Source: JADJPL01 sp964607915
GTDB taxonomy: Bacteria > Bacteroidota > Bacteroidia > Chitinophagales > Saprospiraceae
DNA: 5,628 bases
Reading direction: 5' to 3'
NCBI GenBank assembly: GCA_964607915.1
Contig: CAZSMU010000193.1
Coordinates: 1-5,628 of the forward strand
The notes below the pieces were generated by a model. That model did no database searches and had not been told where the DNA came from. It saw only the letters and a program-made list of their open reading frames with translations. Made by a program: the position numbers and the translations under genes. Positions 1 through 5,628 of the stretch are shown here, piece after piece. Each line of letters starts with the position of its first letter. Position 1 is the stretch's first letter.

Positions 1-30
1 TTTTTTAGCTACTTTTTTTAAAAAAATCAT
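1..30. other. AT-rich left edge with a T7A7 tract
   Basis: This short AT-rich stretch precedes the first repeat. It contains a perfect palindromic run of seven T followed by seven A at 13-26. No gene or clear promoter is visible. It could be the tail of an upstream terminator or simply AT-rich flank, and the window edge prevents a decision. Confidence 0.4.
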
Positions 31-195
31 TAGACTTGTTGCGAGGGGTCAGCGAGGAGGGAAAAAAGAGTCATTTTTTGTCCACACGAAGGCTTTTTGA
101 GGGAGTATAGTCTATCTATATGACTGAAAAAAGGCACAGTGTGGGCGAAAAAGTGCCTTTTAGACCTCTCGATGATTCCCCTCGCAACAAGTCTA
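31..195 (+). repeat. Palindromic repeat element, copy 1 (complete, 165 bp)
   Basis: The ends are an exact 18-bp inverted repeat: TAGACTTGTTGCGAGGGG at 31-48 and its reverse complement at 178-195. Everything inside is also symmetric about position 113: CCACAC at 82-87 pairs with GTGTGG at 139-144, CTTTTT at 93-98 with AAAAAG at 128-133, and TATAG at 106-110 with CTATA at 116-120. The T-run at 74-79 faces the A-run at 148-152. The element can therefore fold as one long imperfect hairpin. The two arms differ enough to define an orientation; I call the arm read first here A and the other B. Copy 2 near the right edge matches at roughly 85-90% by hand alignment in the opposite orientation. There is no credible coding content. 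It is probably a MITE-like or REP-like element, and a structured RNA is possible. Confidence 0.88.
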
Positions 196-196
196 T

Positions 197-229
197 TACA
201 CTTGTTGCGAGGGGTCAGCGAGGAGGGAA
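197..229 (+). repeat. Truncated repeat copy (A-arm end only, 33 bp)
   Basis: Bases 197-229 repeat bases 31-63 with a single mismatch (C at 199 where copy 1 has G at 33). The fragment has the same orientation as copy 1 and starts one base after copy 1 ends. Similarity stops after 229, so this is a solo terminal arm, either the remnant of a deleted second element or a tandem-end duplication. It lies 50 bases upstream of the start codon of the exported propeller gene, so it may fall within that gene's promoter or leader. Confidence 0.8.
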
Positions 230-262
230 GTGGAATAAGTCTGTCAGCATGTACATCCATTT

Positions 263-269
263 AAAAAGG
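263..269 (+). promoter_or_regulatory. Weak ribosome-binding-like AAAAAGG supporting the start at 279
   Basis: A purine stretch AAAAAGG ends nine bases before the ATG at 279, an acceptable distance for ribosome binding. It helps choose this ATG over the in-frame ATG at 120, which lies inside the palindromic repeat. The signal peptide beginning exactly at 279 is the stronger argument. Confidence 0.4.
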
Positions 270-278
270 TCAATACGT

Positions 279-3200
279 ATGAAAAAACACACTTTACTTG
301 TAGTATGTGCCACCCTGTTTATTTGTGTGGACATAGCGGCCCAGCGAACCAAGAGCGGGCCTAAGCCGACGGCTGCCCCGGTTGCGGTGGCTACTCCGGC
401 AGTTGATTACAATGCGTGGTTCAAGCCCTTGAAGTGGCGCAGTATTGGTCCGTTCCGGGGAGGCCGATCGAACACGGCTTCGGGTGTCATCGGTGATATG
501 ACCACGTATTACATGGGCACTACCGGAGGAGGTTTATGGAAAACGACGGATATGGGACTGACCTGGTCGAATATTTCAGACGGGTATTTCAGTACCGGGT
601 CGGTAGGGGCGGTAGCGGTGTCGGAGTCCGACCCCAATATTGTGTATGTGGGTATGGGGGAGCACGCCATACGGGGTGTGATGACGCACCACGGCGACGG
701 GGTGTTCAAGTCCACCGATGCAGGCAAAACCTGGAAGCGGATAGGGTTGGAAGGTACCCAGCACATTTCGCGCATTGCGATACACCCGAAGAACCCCGAC
801 ATCGTATTCGTCGCAGCGCAGGGCCCTTTATACGGCAAATCTCCGGAGCGCGGCATCTACCGCTCCACCGACGGGGGCCAAAACTGGACCAAGGTATTGT
901 ACGTGGACGAAGGGACGGGCTGCGCAGAACTCTCTATGGATATGAACAACCCGCAGGTATTGTATGCGGCCATGTGGGAACATGGGCGTTTGCCCTGGAA
1001 AGTAATCAGCGGTGGCCCGGGAAGCGGGATGTACAAGTCGTCGGATGGGGGCACTACCTGGTCGAAGATTCACAATGGCCTGCCGAAAGAAATGGGTAAA
1101 ATGGCCGTGTCTGTGTGCCGCTCTAATTCTGAGCGCGTCTATGCGCTGATTGAGAGCGATTCCGACCGCGAACTGGGCGGCCTGTTTGTGTCCACCAATG
1201 CCGGTAAAAGCTGGACGCGCGTGACCAACGACCACCGCCTCGTACAGCGCGCCTGGTACTATATCGAAGTATTTGCAGACCCCAAAAACGAACATACGGT
1301 CTATGTCCTGAGCGCACCTGCCCTCCGCTCCGTGGACGGGGGCAAAACCTGGGAAGAGCTCTCCGGTACCCACGGGGATTACCACGATCTCTGGATTAAC
1401 CCCCATAATCCCAAAAATATGGTCATCGCCAACGACGGTGGTGCTGCCATCTCGGTAAACGGGGGCAAGACCTGGTCTTCGCAAAGCAATATGCCTACGG
1501 CCCAGTTCTACCGCATTAATGTGGACAACGGCTTCCCTTACCGCATCTACGCAGGGCAACAAGACAACACCTCTGTGTCCATTGCCAGCCGCGAATTGGG
1601 CAGCTATGGCATAGGCACCTCCAGTTGGGGTGCTTCAGCAGGAGGGGAAAGCGCTTTCCTCGCTTTTGACCCAGACAATCCCCGCTATGTGCTCGGCGGC
1701 AGCTACCAGGGGACTATTGAAGTCCTCGATAACGAAGCTAAAGCGGGCACCAATATCATGGCCGCCCCTATTCAATACCTCGGTATGGATGCCAAGGACA
1801 TCAAGTACCGATTCAACTGGAATGCACCGATCATCTGGTCGAAGCACGAGCCCAATACCTATTACCACGGCTCCCAGTATCTGTTGCGCACTCGCGATAT
1901 GGGTAAGACCTGGACGGAAGTGTCGCCCGACCTCACGCGCAACGAGAAGGAAAAACAGGGCAAAGGCGGCGGACCGTATACCAATGAGGCCGTAGGCGCT
2001 GAAAACTATGGCACCCTGGCCTACGTCATCGAATCTCCCCATGAAAAGGGGGTGATCTGGACCGGTAGCGACGATGGCTTGGTACATCTCACCCGCGACG
2101 GGGGCGCCACCTGGCAAAATGTAACCCCTGCCGGACTGGCAGAGTGCCTCATCAACGCTATCGAAGTATCGCCGCACGACCCTGCTACCGTCTACATCGC
2201 CACGACGCGCTATAAGTTTAACGACCATACGCCTGCGCTGTATAAAACGACGGACTACGGCAAGACCTGGACCAATATCAGCGCCGGCATCCCGCAGGGT
2301 GCTTTTACCCGCGTCGTGCGGGAAGACGACGTGCGCCGCGACCTGCTCTTTGCTGGTACGGAAACCGGCGTATACCTCTCCTGGGATGGTGGGAAAGCCT
2401 GGTCGCCCTTCCAGCTAAACCTGCCCGTGACCCCGATTACCGATTTGCGGGTACACAAGGGCAACCTGATTGCAGCTACGTCCGGGCGCTCGTTCTGGAT
2501 TCTCGACGACTTGGGTCTGGTGCGCCAACACCGGGCTGAAAACCCGGATTTCACCCTCTTCAAGCCCGACCCGGTGGTTTTGGTGAACGGGGGTAGCGAA
2601 CTGAACGGGAGCTCCGGCTTCAGCGGCGCACACCCTACGCGGGGCGTAAACCCGGCTACGGGGGCGGTGCTGTACTACTACCTGCCCGAGGTTAAAGACG
2701 GAGAGGAACTGACCCTGGAAATCCTCGACGCACAAGGCAAGATGGTGCGCAGTTTCAGTTCGAAAGCCGATGACAGCTTTGAGCCCTGGGATGGAGGACC
2801 CGATGCAGAGCCTACGCTCCCAAAAGCCAAGGGGCTCAACCGCTTTGTATGGAACCTGCGCTATCCGACCATGGCCGGTGTGCCCGGCACCTATGTCGAG
2901 AGCAGTTTTGCAGGCCACAAAGCCTCTCCCGGAAAATATACGGCCACGCTCAAAATGGGCGGAAAGGCCGTAGTCGCAGAGGTAGAGGTCCTTCCGAATC
3001 CCTTGTATCCGACCGACGCCAAAGCCTACCAGGCGTACCACGAATTGATGTCGTCTATGGAAAAAGAACTGACGGGCATGCACCAGCTGATTAATTCGCT
3101 GTATGCCAGGCGGGGGCAACTGGAAGAAGTACTGGGCACCCTGGATCCAGCCAAACACGGCGATTTGAAAAAAGAAGGCCAGAGCCTGGTCGATCGGATG

Positions 3201-3476
3201 CGCCAATGGGATGAAGATATGATACAGCGCAAATCCAAAGCGTACGACGACGTAGAGAATTTCCCCAACAAGTTCACGGCAAACTATATGTTTCTCATCA
3301 ACCAGACGGAGAGCGATATTCCGCGCGTCAACCAGCCCAATTTAGACCGGCTGAAAGAGCTGCGCGCCCAATGGGCGCCGCTTGAGCAGACGGCCCAGCA
3401 GTTGCTGCACAACCAACTTCCCGCGTTCAACAAAAAATTGTGGGAAGCCGGTGTGGGGGCGGTTTGGAAAAACTAA
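279..3476 (+). CDS. Exported multi-Asp-box (BNR/sortilin VPS10-like) beta-propeller protein
   Basis: This encodes 1065 residues. Residues 1-22 form a Sec signal peptide (MKK, a hydrophobic core, then DIAAQ). There is no proper lipobox, and no type IX secretion C-terminal domain is evident. A KWRSIGPFRGGR motif at 53-63 opens the propeller region. Eleven Asp boxes of the S/T-x-D/N-x-G-x-x-W type start near residues 89, 145, 196, 254, 305, 351, 392, 538, 605, 657 and 701, which suggests one large or two stacked propellers. GRSFWILDD at about 736-744 closes this region. A beta-sandwich-like segment follows (about 795-905, including LNRFVWNLRY), then a helical, charged C-terminus (about 910-1065). 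Relatives are often named glycosyl hydrolase or sortilin-like. Asp boxes are structural, so no enzymatic activity should be assumed; an envelope binding or processing role is only inference. The in-frame extension back to 120 reads through the repeat and is rejected. Confidence 0.93.
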   Translation: MKKHTLLVVCATLFICVDIAAQRTKSGPKPTAAPVAVATPAVDYNAWFKPLKWRSIGPFRGGRSNTASGVIGDMTTYYMGTTGGGLWKTTDMGLTWSNISDGYFSTGSVGAVAVSESDPNIVYVGMGEHAIRGVMTHHGDGVFKSTDAGKTWKRIGLEGTQHISRIAIHPKNPDIVFVAAQGPLYGKSPERGIYRSTDGGQNWTKVLYVDEGTGCAELSMDMNNPQVLYAAMWEHGRLPWKVISGGPGSGMYKSSDGGTTWSKIHNGLPKEMGKMAVSVCRSNSERVYALIESDSDRELGGLFVSTNAGKSWTRVTNDHRLVQRAWYYIEVFADPKNEHTVYVLSAPALRSVDGGKTWEELSGTHGDYHDLWINPHNPKNMVIANDGGAAISVNGGKTWSSQSNMPTAQFYRINVDNGFPYRIYAGQQDNTSVSIASRELGSYGIGTSSWGASAGGESAFLAFDPDNPRYVLGGSYQGTIEVLDNEAKAGTNIMAAPIQYLGMDAKDIKYRFNWNAPIIWSKHEPNTYYHGSQYLLRTRDMGKTWTEVSPDLTRNEKEKQGKGGGPYTNEAVGAENYGTLAYVIESPHEKGVIWTGSDDGLVHLTRDGGATWQNVTPAGLAECLINAIEVSPHDPATVYIATTRYKFNDHTPALYKTTDYGKTWTNISAGIPQGAFTRVVREDDVRRDLLFAGTETGVYLSWDGGKAWSPFQLNLPVTPITDLRVHKGNLIAATSGRSFWILDDLGLVRQHRAENPDFTLFKPDPVVLVNGGSELNGSSGFSGAHPTRGVNPATGAVLYYYLPEVKDGEELTLEILDAQGKMVRSFSSKADDSFEPWDGGPDAEPTLPKAKGLNRFVWNLRYPTMAGVPGTYVESSFAGHKASPGKYTATLKMGGKAVVAEVEVLPNPLYPTDAKAYQAYHELMSSMEKELTGMHQLINSLYARRGQLEEVLGTLDPAKHGDLKKEGQSLVDRMRQWDEDMIQRKSKAYDDVENFPNKFTANYMFLINQTESDIPRVNQPNLDRLKELRAQWAPLEQTAQQLLHNQLPAFNKKLWEAGVGAVWKN

Positions 3477-3495
3477 GGTACTGCCTACAGTGCTC

Positions 3496-3543
3496 AGCAG
3501 GGCTCCGGGTTGCGACATGTACCCGGGGCCCTGCTCTGTTTTA
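3496..3543 (+). terminator. Intrinsic terminator hairpin between convergent genes
   Basis: Bases 3496-3510 pair with 3521-3535 to give a 15-bp GC-rich stem with a single T-G wobble and a 10-base loop. CTGTTTTA follows on the + strand, so it fits rho-independent termination of the propeller gene, whose stop codon ends 19 bases before the stem. The T-run overlaps the stop codon of the convergent aldolase-family gene. On the - strand the hairpin sits just after that stop codon but lacks a T-run, so bidirectional termination is possible but weaker. Confidence 0.8.
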
Positions 3544-4143
3544 GTGCGGCTGGGCAATCTGCTCCAGGCTCCGGAAGGCCTTCTCCAGCGAGGAGCCAAA
3601 GGCGATGATTCCTTCCTCATGCCCTGCCATGGCGAAGGCGTGGGGAGGCCCGTCTGGCCATCTACCCAGTAGGTCGGCGATCGCCAGGACCATCTCTGTT
3701 GAGCCATACGCAGCCTGTGGGTCTGTCGCAAGCCCTTTGGCGAGCAAAAATGCCCAGATCGGGCGGTGGTGGATGTGGATGACGGCCTGCGCTTCGGGGC
3801 GGCAGGCGTATACTGCGGCATGGCTCATAGATTCGGACGAAGCGATGACGGGGCCGCTGCACCAGAGTTCGTTCTGTTGGGCGTGGACGCGCTCTACCAG
3901 GGCGTAATGCGCGGCATTTGTACAGGGGACATTGCCCGTAGCCGAGCCGCTGATGAAGAACATTTCCCCTTTCCCTTTGCGCTGGCTGATGTTGCCGAAT
4001 CCGATGCCATCGGGCAGGGCGCCGATCCAGCCTTTTTCATAGCAGCGTTGCCGCCAGGCGTTGAGTTCGGCGAGTGTATCGGAGGGGAAAGGCGGGGAGG
4101 GCGTCCAGTGCGCCTGGAACTTGATATAGCCTTCTGTGTTCAT
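3541..4143 (-). CDS. Class II aldolase/adducin-family enzyme, candidate MtnB-like dehydratase or sugar-phosphate aldolase
   Basis: This encodes 200 residues, the usual size for a single-domain class II aldolase fold. Visible signatures are GIGFGNIS at 46-53 (the phosphate-binding GNxS loop), FFISGSATG at 62-70, SSESMSHAAVY at 102-112 with the likely catalytic Glu104, VIHIHHRPIW at 121-130 with the HxH zinc ligands His123 and His125, and AMAGHEEG at 171-178 supplying the third zinc ligand His175. Its ATG overlaps the mtnA stop as ATGA, so it is translationally coupled to mtnA and should act on the MtnA product. By family knowledge this means either dehydration of 5-methylthioribulose 1-phosphate (MtnB, methionine salvage) or aldol cleavage to dihydroxyacetone phosphate plus a small aldehyde (the DHAP shunt). 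The motifs are diverged from typical MtnB as I know it, so no symbol is assigned. It is probably a cytoplasmic, zinc-dependent oligomer. Confidence 0.88.
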   Translation of the reverse strand: MNTEGYIKFQAHWTPSPPFPSDTLAELNAWRQRCYEKGWIGALPDGIGFGNISQRKGKGEMFFISGSATGNVPCTNAAHYALVERVHAQQNELWCSGPVIASSESMSHAAVYACRPEAQAVIHIHHRPIWAFLLAKGLATDPQAAYGSTEMVLAIADLLGRWPDGPPHAFAMAGHEEGIIAFGSSLEKAFRSLEQIAQPH

Positions 4144-5249
4144 AGCCCCCTTTTTTCAGGGAAGAGGCCAAGGATTCCTGCTTCGGATGCCGGGCAGATA
4201 CCCCGCTCGGTAATCAGGCCGGTGATGAGGCGGGCGGGGGTGACATCGAAGCCATAATTGGCGGCAGGGCTTTCAGCGGGCATGGTGAGTACTTTTTTGA
4301 GTTTGCCCTCTTCCATGCCCCAGGTATATTTTACCTCCTCTTCGTCGCGCTCTTCGATAGGGATTTCGCGGATACCGTCTTCGAGCGATGCATCGAGGGA
4401 GGAAGAAGGCAAGGCCACGTAGAACGGGATATCGTTGTCTTTTGCGGCGAGCGCCTTGAGGTAGGTGCCTATTTTATTGGCTACATCCCCGCGGCGGGTG
4501 GTTCGGTCGGTACCGACGATGACCATATCCACGAGTCCGTGCTGCATGAGGTGCCCGCCGGTGTTATCGGGAATGACGGTATGGGGTACTCCGTGCTGGA
4601 GCAGTTCGAAAGCCGTGATTTTGCTGCCCTGGTTGCGGGGCCGTGTCTCGTCCACCCAAACGTGCACGGGGATACCGGCATCATGGGCGGCGTAGATGGG
4701 GGCGGTGGCGGTGCCATAATCAATGCAGGCCAGCCACCCTGCATTGCAGTGGGTGAGGATATGGACCGGGCGTCCGCCCTTGCTTTGGCTGTGTGCGCGG
4801 ATGAGTTCCAGTCCGTGTACTCCTATGGCCCGGCATTGCGCTGCACTTTCGTGGGCGATGGCCTCTGCACATTGGAGTGCTGCGCTTGCGCTGTCCTCCC
4901 ATGCGTTTGCCTCCACGGTGTCCAGGACGCGCCGTACGGCGTGCTGCAAATCTACGGCGGTGGGGCGCGTGCGCAGGACACGGGCCGCCTTTTCGCGCAA
5001 AAACGGCAGGGCATCCACGCCTGGGGGAGCTTCCCGCGCTGCGAGGTAGAGCGCGTATGCCGCAGTGGCCCCGATCAGCGGGGCGCCGCGCACGAGCATC
5101 TGCTCTATGGCCTGTGCAGCTTCCTCACAACTTTTGAGGGCCGCGATGCGGATTTCGAACGGCAGCAGGCGCTGGTCGAACGTATAGACCGTACCGGGCT
5201 CGCCGGGCTCCGTCCAGATAGTGCGGTAGTGGGTTCCTTGTATCTGCAT
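4140..5249 (-). CDS. mtnA: S-methyl-5-thioribose-1-phosphate isomerase
   Basis: This encodes 369 residues, close to the family norm. The enzyme is an aldose-ketose isomerase that converts 5-methylthioribose 1-phosphate to 5-methylthioribulose 1-phosphate in the cytoplasm; related enzymes also accept 5-deoxyribose 1-phosphate. It shares its fold with eIF2B-alpha. Hallmarks are FDQRLLP at 24-30, VRGAPLIG at 53-60, RPTAVDL at 95-101, THCNAG at 166-171 with the catalytic Cys168, VDETRPRNQGSKITAFEL at 199-216, VGTDR at 245-249 with the catalytic Asp248, NKIGTY at 258-263, and FDVTPARLITGLITE at 334-348. An in-frame ATG at 5297 would add 16 residues (starting MGHTSDDL) that do not resemble the family N-terminus. 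The ATG at 5249 puts the family-like start in place and lies just after a -7 promoter element. The downstream class II aldolase gene overlaps the stop codon by four bases. Confidence 0.96.
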   Translation of the reverse strand: MQIQGTHYRTIWTEPGEPGTVYTFDQRLLPFEIRIAALKSCEEAAQAIEQMLVRGAPLIGATAAYALYLAAREAPPGVDALPFLREKAARVLRTRPTAVDLQHAVRRVLDTVEANAWEDSASAALQCAEAIAHESAAQCRAIGVHGLELIRAHSQSKGGRPVHILTHCNAGWLACIDYGTATAPIYAAHDAGIPVHVWVDETRPRNQGSKITAFELLQHGVPHTVIPDNTGGHLMQHGLVDMVIVGTDRTTRRGDVANKIGTYLKALAAKDNDIPFYVALPSSSLDASLEDGIREIPIEERDEEEVKYTWGMEEGKLKKVLTMPAESPAANYGFDVTPARLITGLITERGICPASEAGILGLFPEKRGL

Positions 5250-5253
5250 GGTG

Positions 5254-5261
5254 CAAAGATA
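5254..5261 (-). promoter_or_regulatory. Bacteroidota-type -7 element in front of mtnA
   Basis: Read on the - strand, TATCTTTG matches the Bacteroidota -7 consensus TAnnTTTG exactly and is followed by CACC and then the mtnA ATG. No convincing TTTG -33 box is seen 19-21 bases upstream, and no Shine-Dalgarno site precedes the ATG. If the element is used, transcription would start at or within a few bases of the start codon, giving a leaderless or nearly leaderless mRNA for the two-gene operon. An 8-base match with four fixed TTTG bases can arise by chance, but its position is suggestive. Confidence 0.5.
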
Positions 5262-5317
5262 GGGCGTGCAGAGGAGGTCGTCACTTGTATGCCCCAATTT
5301 TAGCGCTTTTTCCTTAA

Positions 5318-5481
5318 TAGCCTTATTGCGCGGGGGATCATCGAGGGGTCAAAAAGGCTCTTTTCGCCCACACTATGCCTTTTTTCCGGTCCTATAGCAC
5401 TGCTATACTCCCTCAAAAAGCCTTCGTGTGGACAAAAAAGGACTCTTTTTTCCTCCGCGATGACCCCGCGCAACAAGTCTA
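5318..5481 (-). repeat. Palindromic repeat element, copy 2 (complete, 164 bp, inverted relative to copy 1)
   Basis: The right end (5464-5481) is the reverse complement of the copy 1 terminus with one change. The left end (5318-5335) matches with three changes. Internal landmarks are conserved: CCCACAC at 5367-5373 against GTGTGG at 5426-5431, and the paired A and T runs. The centre is a perfect palindrome, TATAGCACTGCTATA at 5393-5407. Read on the - strand it aligns with copy 1 over its whole length at roughly 85-90% identity, with a cluster of differences at the central loop. It begins 69 bases upstream of the mtnA start codon, so it could affect mtnA transcription, though nothing shows that it does. 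Confidence 0.87.
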
Positions 5482-5580
5482 ATTTTTAAATTTTGCAAAG
5501 AGGGTTCGGAAGGAGATTTTAAATGTAGTATTTTCAAAAAATCCATTGGTATCGTTTGGTTTTTGTACTATTGTGTATAA
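5482..5580. other. AT-rich spacer between repeat copies 2 and 3
   Basis: This is 99 bases without a gene. It contains a TATAAT-like hexamer whose last base is the first base of the next repeat (5576-5581), and TTTG at 5555-5558. It also has AGGAG at 5511-5515 followed seven bases later by ATG and an immediate TAG (5523-5528). None of these is convincing alone. Confidence 0.4.
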
Positions 5581-5628
5581 TAGACTTGTTGCGAGGGGAA
5601 TCATCGAGGGGTCAAAAAGGCCCTTTTT
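5581..5628 (-). repeat. Palindromic repeat element, copy 3 (partial, cut by window end)
   Basis: It opens with the exact 18-base terminus found in copy 1 (TAGACTTGTTGCGAGGGG). It continues as the B arm, ATCATCGAGGGGTC and then AAAAAGG, closely matching the B arms of copies 1 and 2. Its orientation equals copy 2 and is opposite to copy 1. The rest of the element should lie just beyond the window, ending near position 5745 if it is full length. Confidence 0.85.

Noticed and set aside
31..229. CRISPR-like array of repeats at the left edge
   Set aside because: The repeated units are palindromic element ends at unequal spacing, with no regular spacers and no cas genes.
30..260. Small - strand open frame at the left edge
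   Set aside because: It lies across the repeat copy and the adjacent fragment; its sequence is explained by the repeat, and it has no protein-like features.
120..278. In-frame 53-residue N-terminal extension of the propeller protein
   Set aside because: It is translated from the palindromic repeat and its fragment, and it would bury the clear signal peptide that begins at 279.
828..3206. Long - strand open frames (828-1562 and 2415-3206) antisense to the propeller gene
   Set aside because: They are mirror frames caused by GC-rich codon usage of the real gene, with no recognisable motifs and no start signals.
4539..5303. 254-residue + strand open frame antisense to mtnA
   Set aside because: It overlaps an unmistakable mtnA with intact catalytic motifs; the antisense translation shows no family signature.
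5511..5528. AGGAG, seven bases, then ATG followed at once by TAG (a start-stop minimal frame)
   Set aside because: The spacing looks ideal, but Bacteroidota rely little on Shine-Dalgarno sites, no gene follows within the window, and such a short pattern is expected by chance.

Overview
The window looks like chromosomal DNA from a Bacteroidota bacterium. A Saprospiria-type lineage is my guess, but nothing in the sequence proves it. The pointers are a TAnnTTTG-type -7 element directly in front of one gene, little use of Shine-Dalgarno sites, a signal peptide ending in AAQ, and a large exported Asp-box propeller protein of a kind common in that phylum. The genes are GC-rich and both window edges are AT-rich.

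Layout from left to right. Positions 1-230 hold an AT-rich edge, a complete 165-bp palindromic repeat (copy 1, 31-195) and, one base later, a 33-bp fragment of the same repeat (197-229). A + strand gene (279-3476) encodes a 1065-residue exported protein with eleven Asp-box (BNR) motifs, of the sortilin/VPS10-like propeller type. A strong hairpin followed by a short T-run (3496-3543) separates it from two convergent - strand genes. These are mtnA (5249 down to 4140), S-methyl-5-thioribose-1-phosphate isomerase, and a class II aldolase/adducin-family enzyme (4143 down to 3541). The two overlap by four bases (ATGA) and are surely co-transcribed. Upstream of mtnA lie a second full repeat in the opposite orientation (copy 2, 5318-5481), a 99-bp AT-rich spacer, and the start of a third copy (5581 to the window end).

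The - strand pair makes metabolic sense. MtnA isomerises 5-methylthioribose 1-phosphate (or 5-deoxyribose 1-phosphate) to the ribulose form, and the class II aldolase-fold enzyme would act on that product. It could be the MtnB dehydratase of the methionine salvage pathway or an aldolase of the dihydroxyacetone-phosphate shunt. The sequence alone does not decide which. The propeller gene has no visible functional link to them.

The most notable non-coding signal is the repeat family. Each complete copy is one long imperfect palindrome about a single centre, with 18-bp terminal inverted repeats that begin and end in TA. The two full copies differ in ways that partly keep the pairing: a base-pair swap in the terminal stem and a rebuilt central hairpin. 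This suggests a mobile or structured non-coding element (MITE-like or REP-like). No transposase is present in the window.
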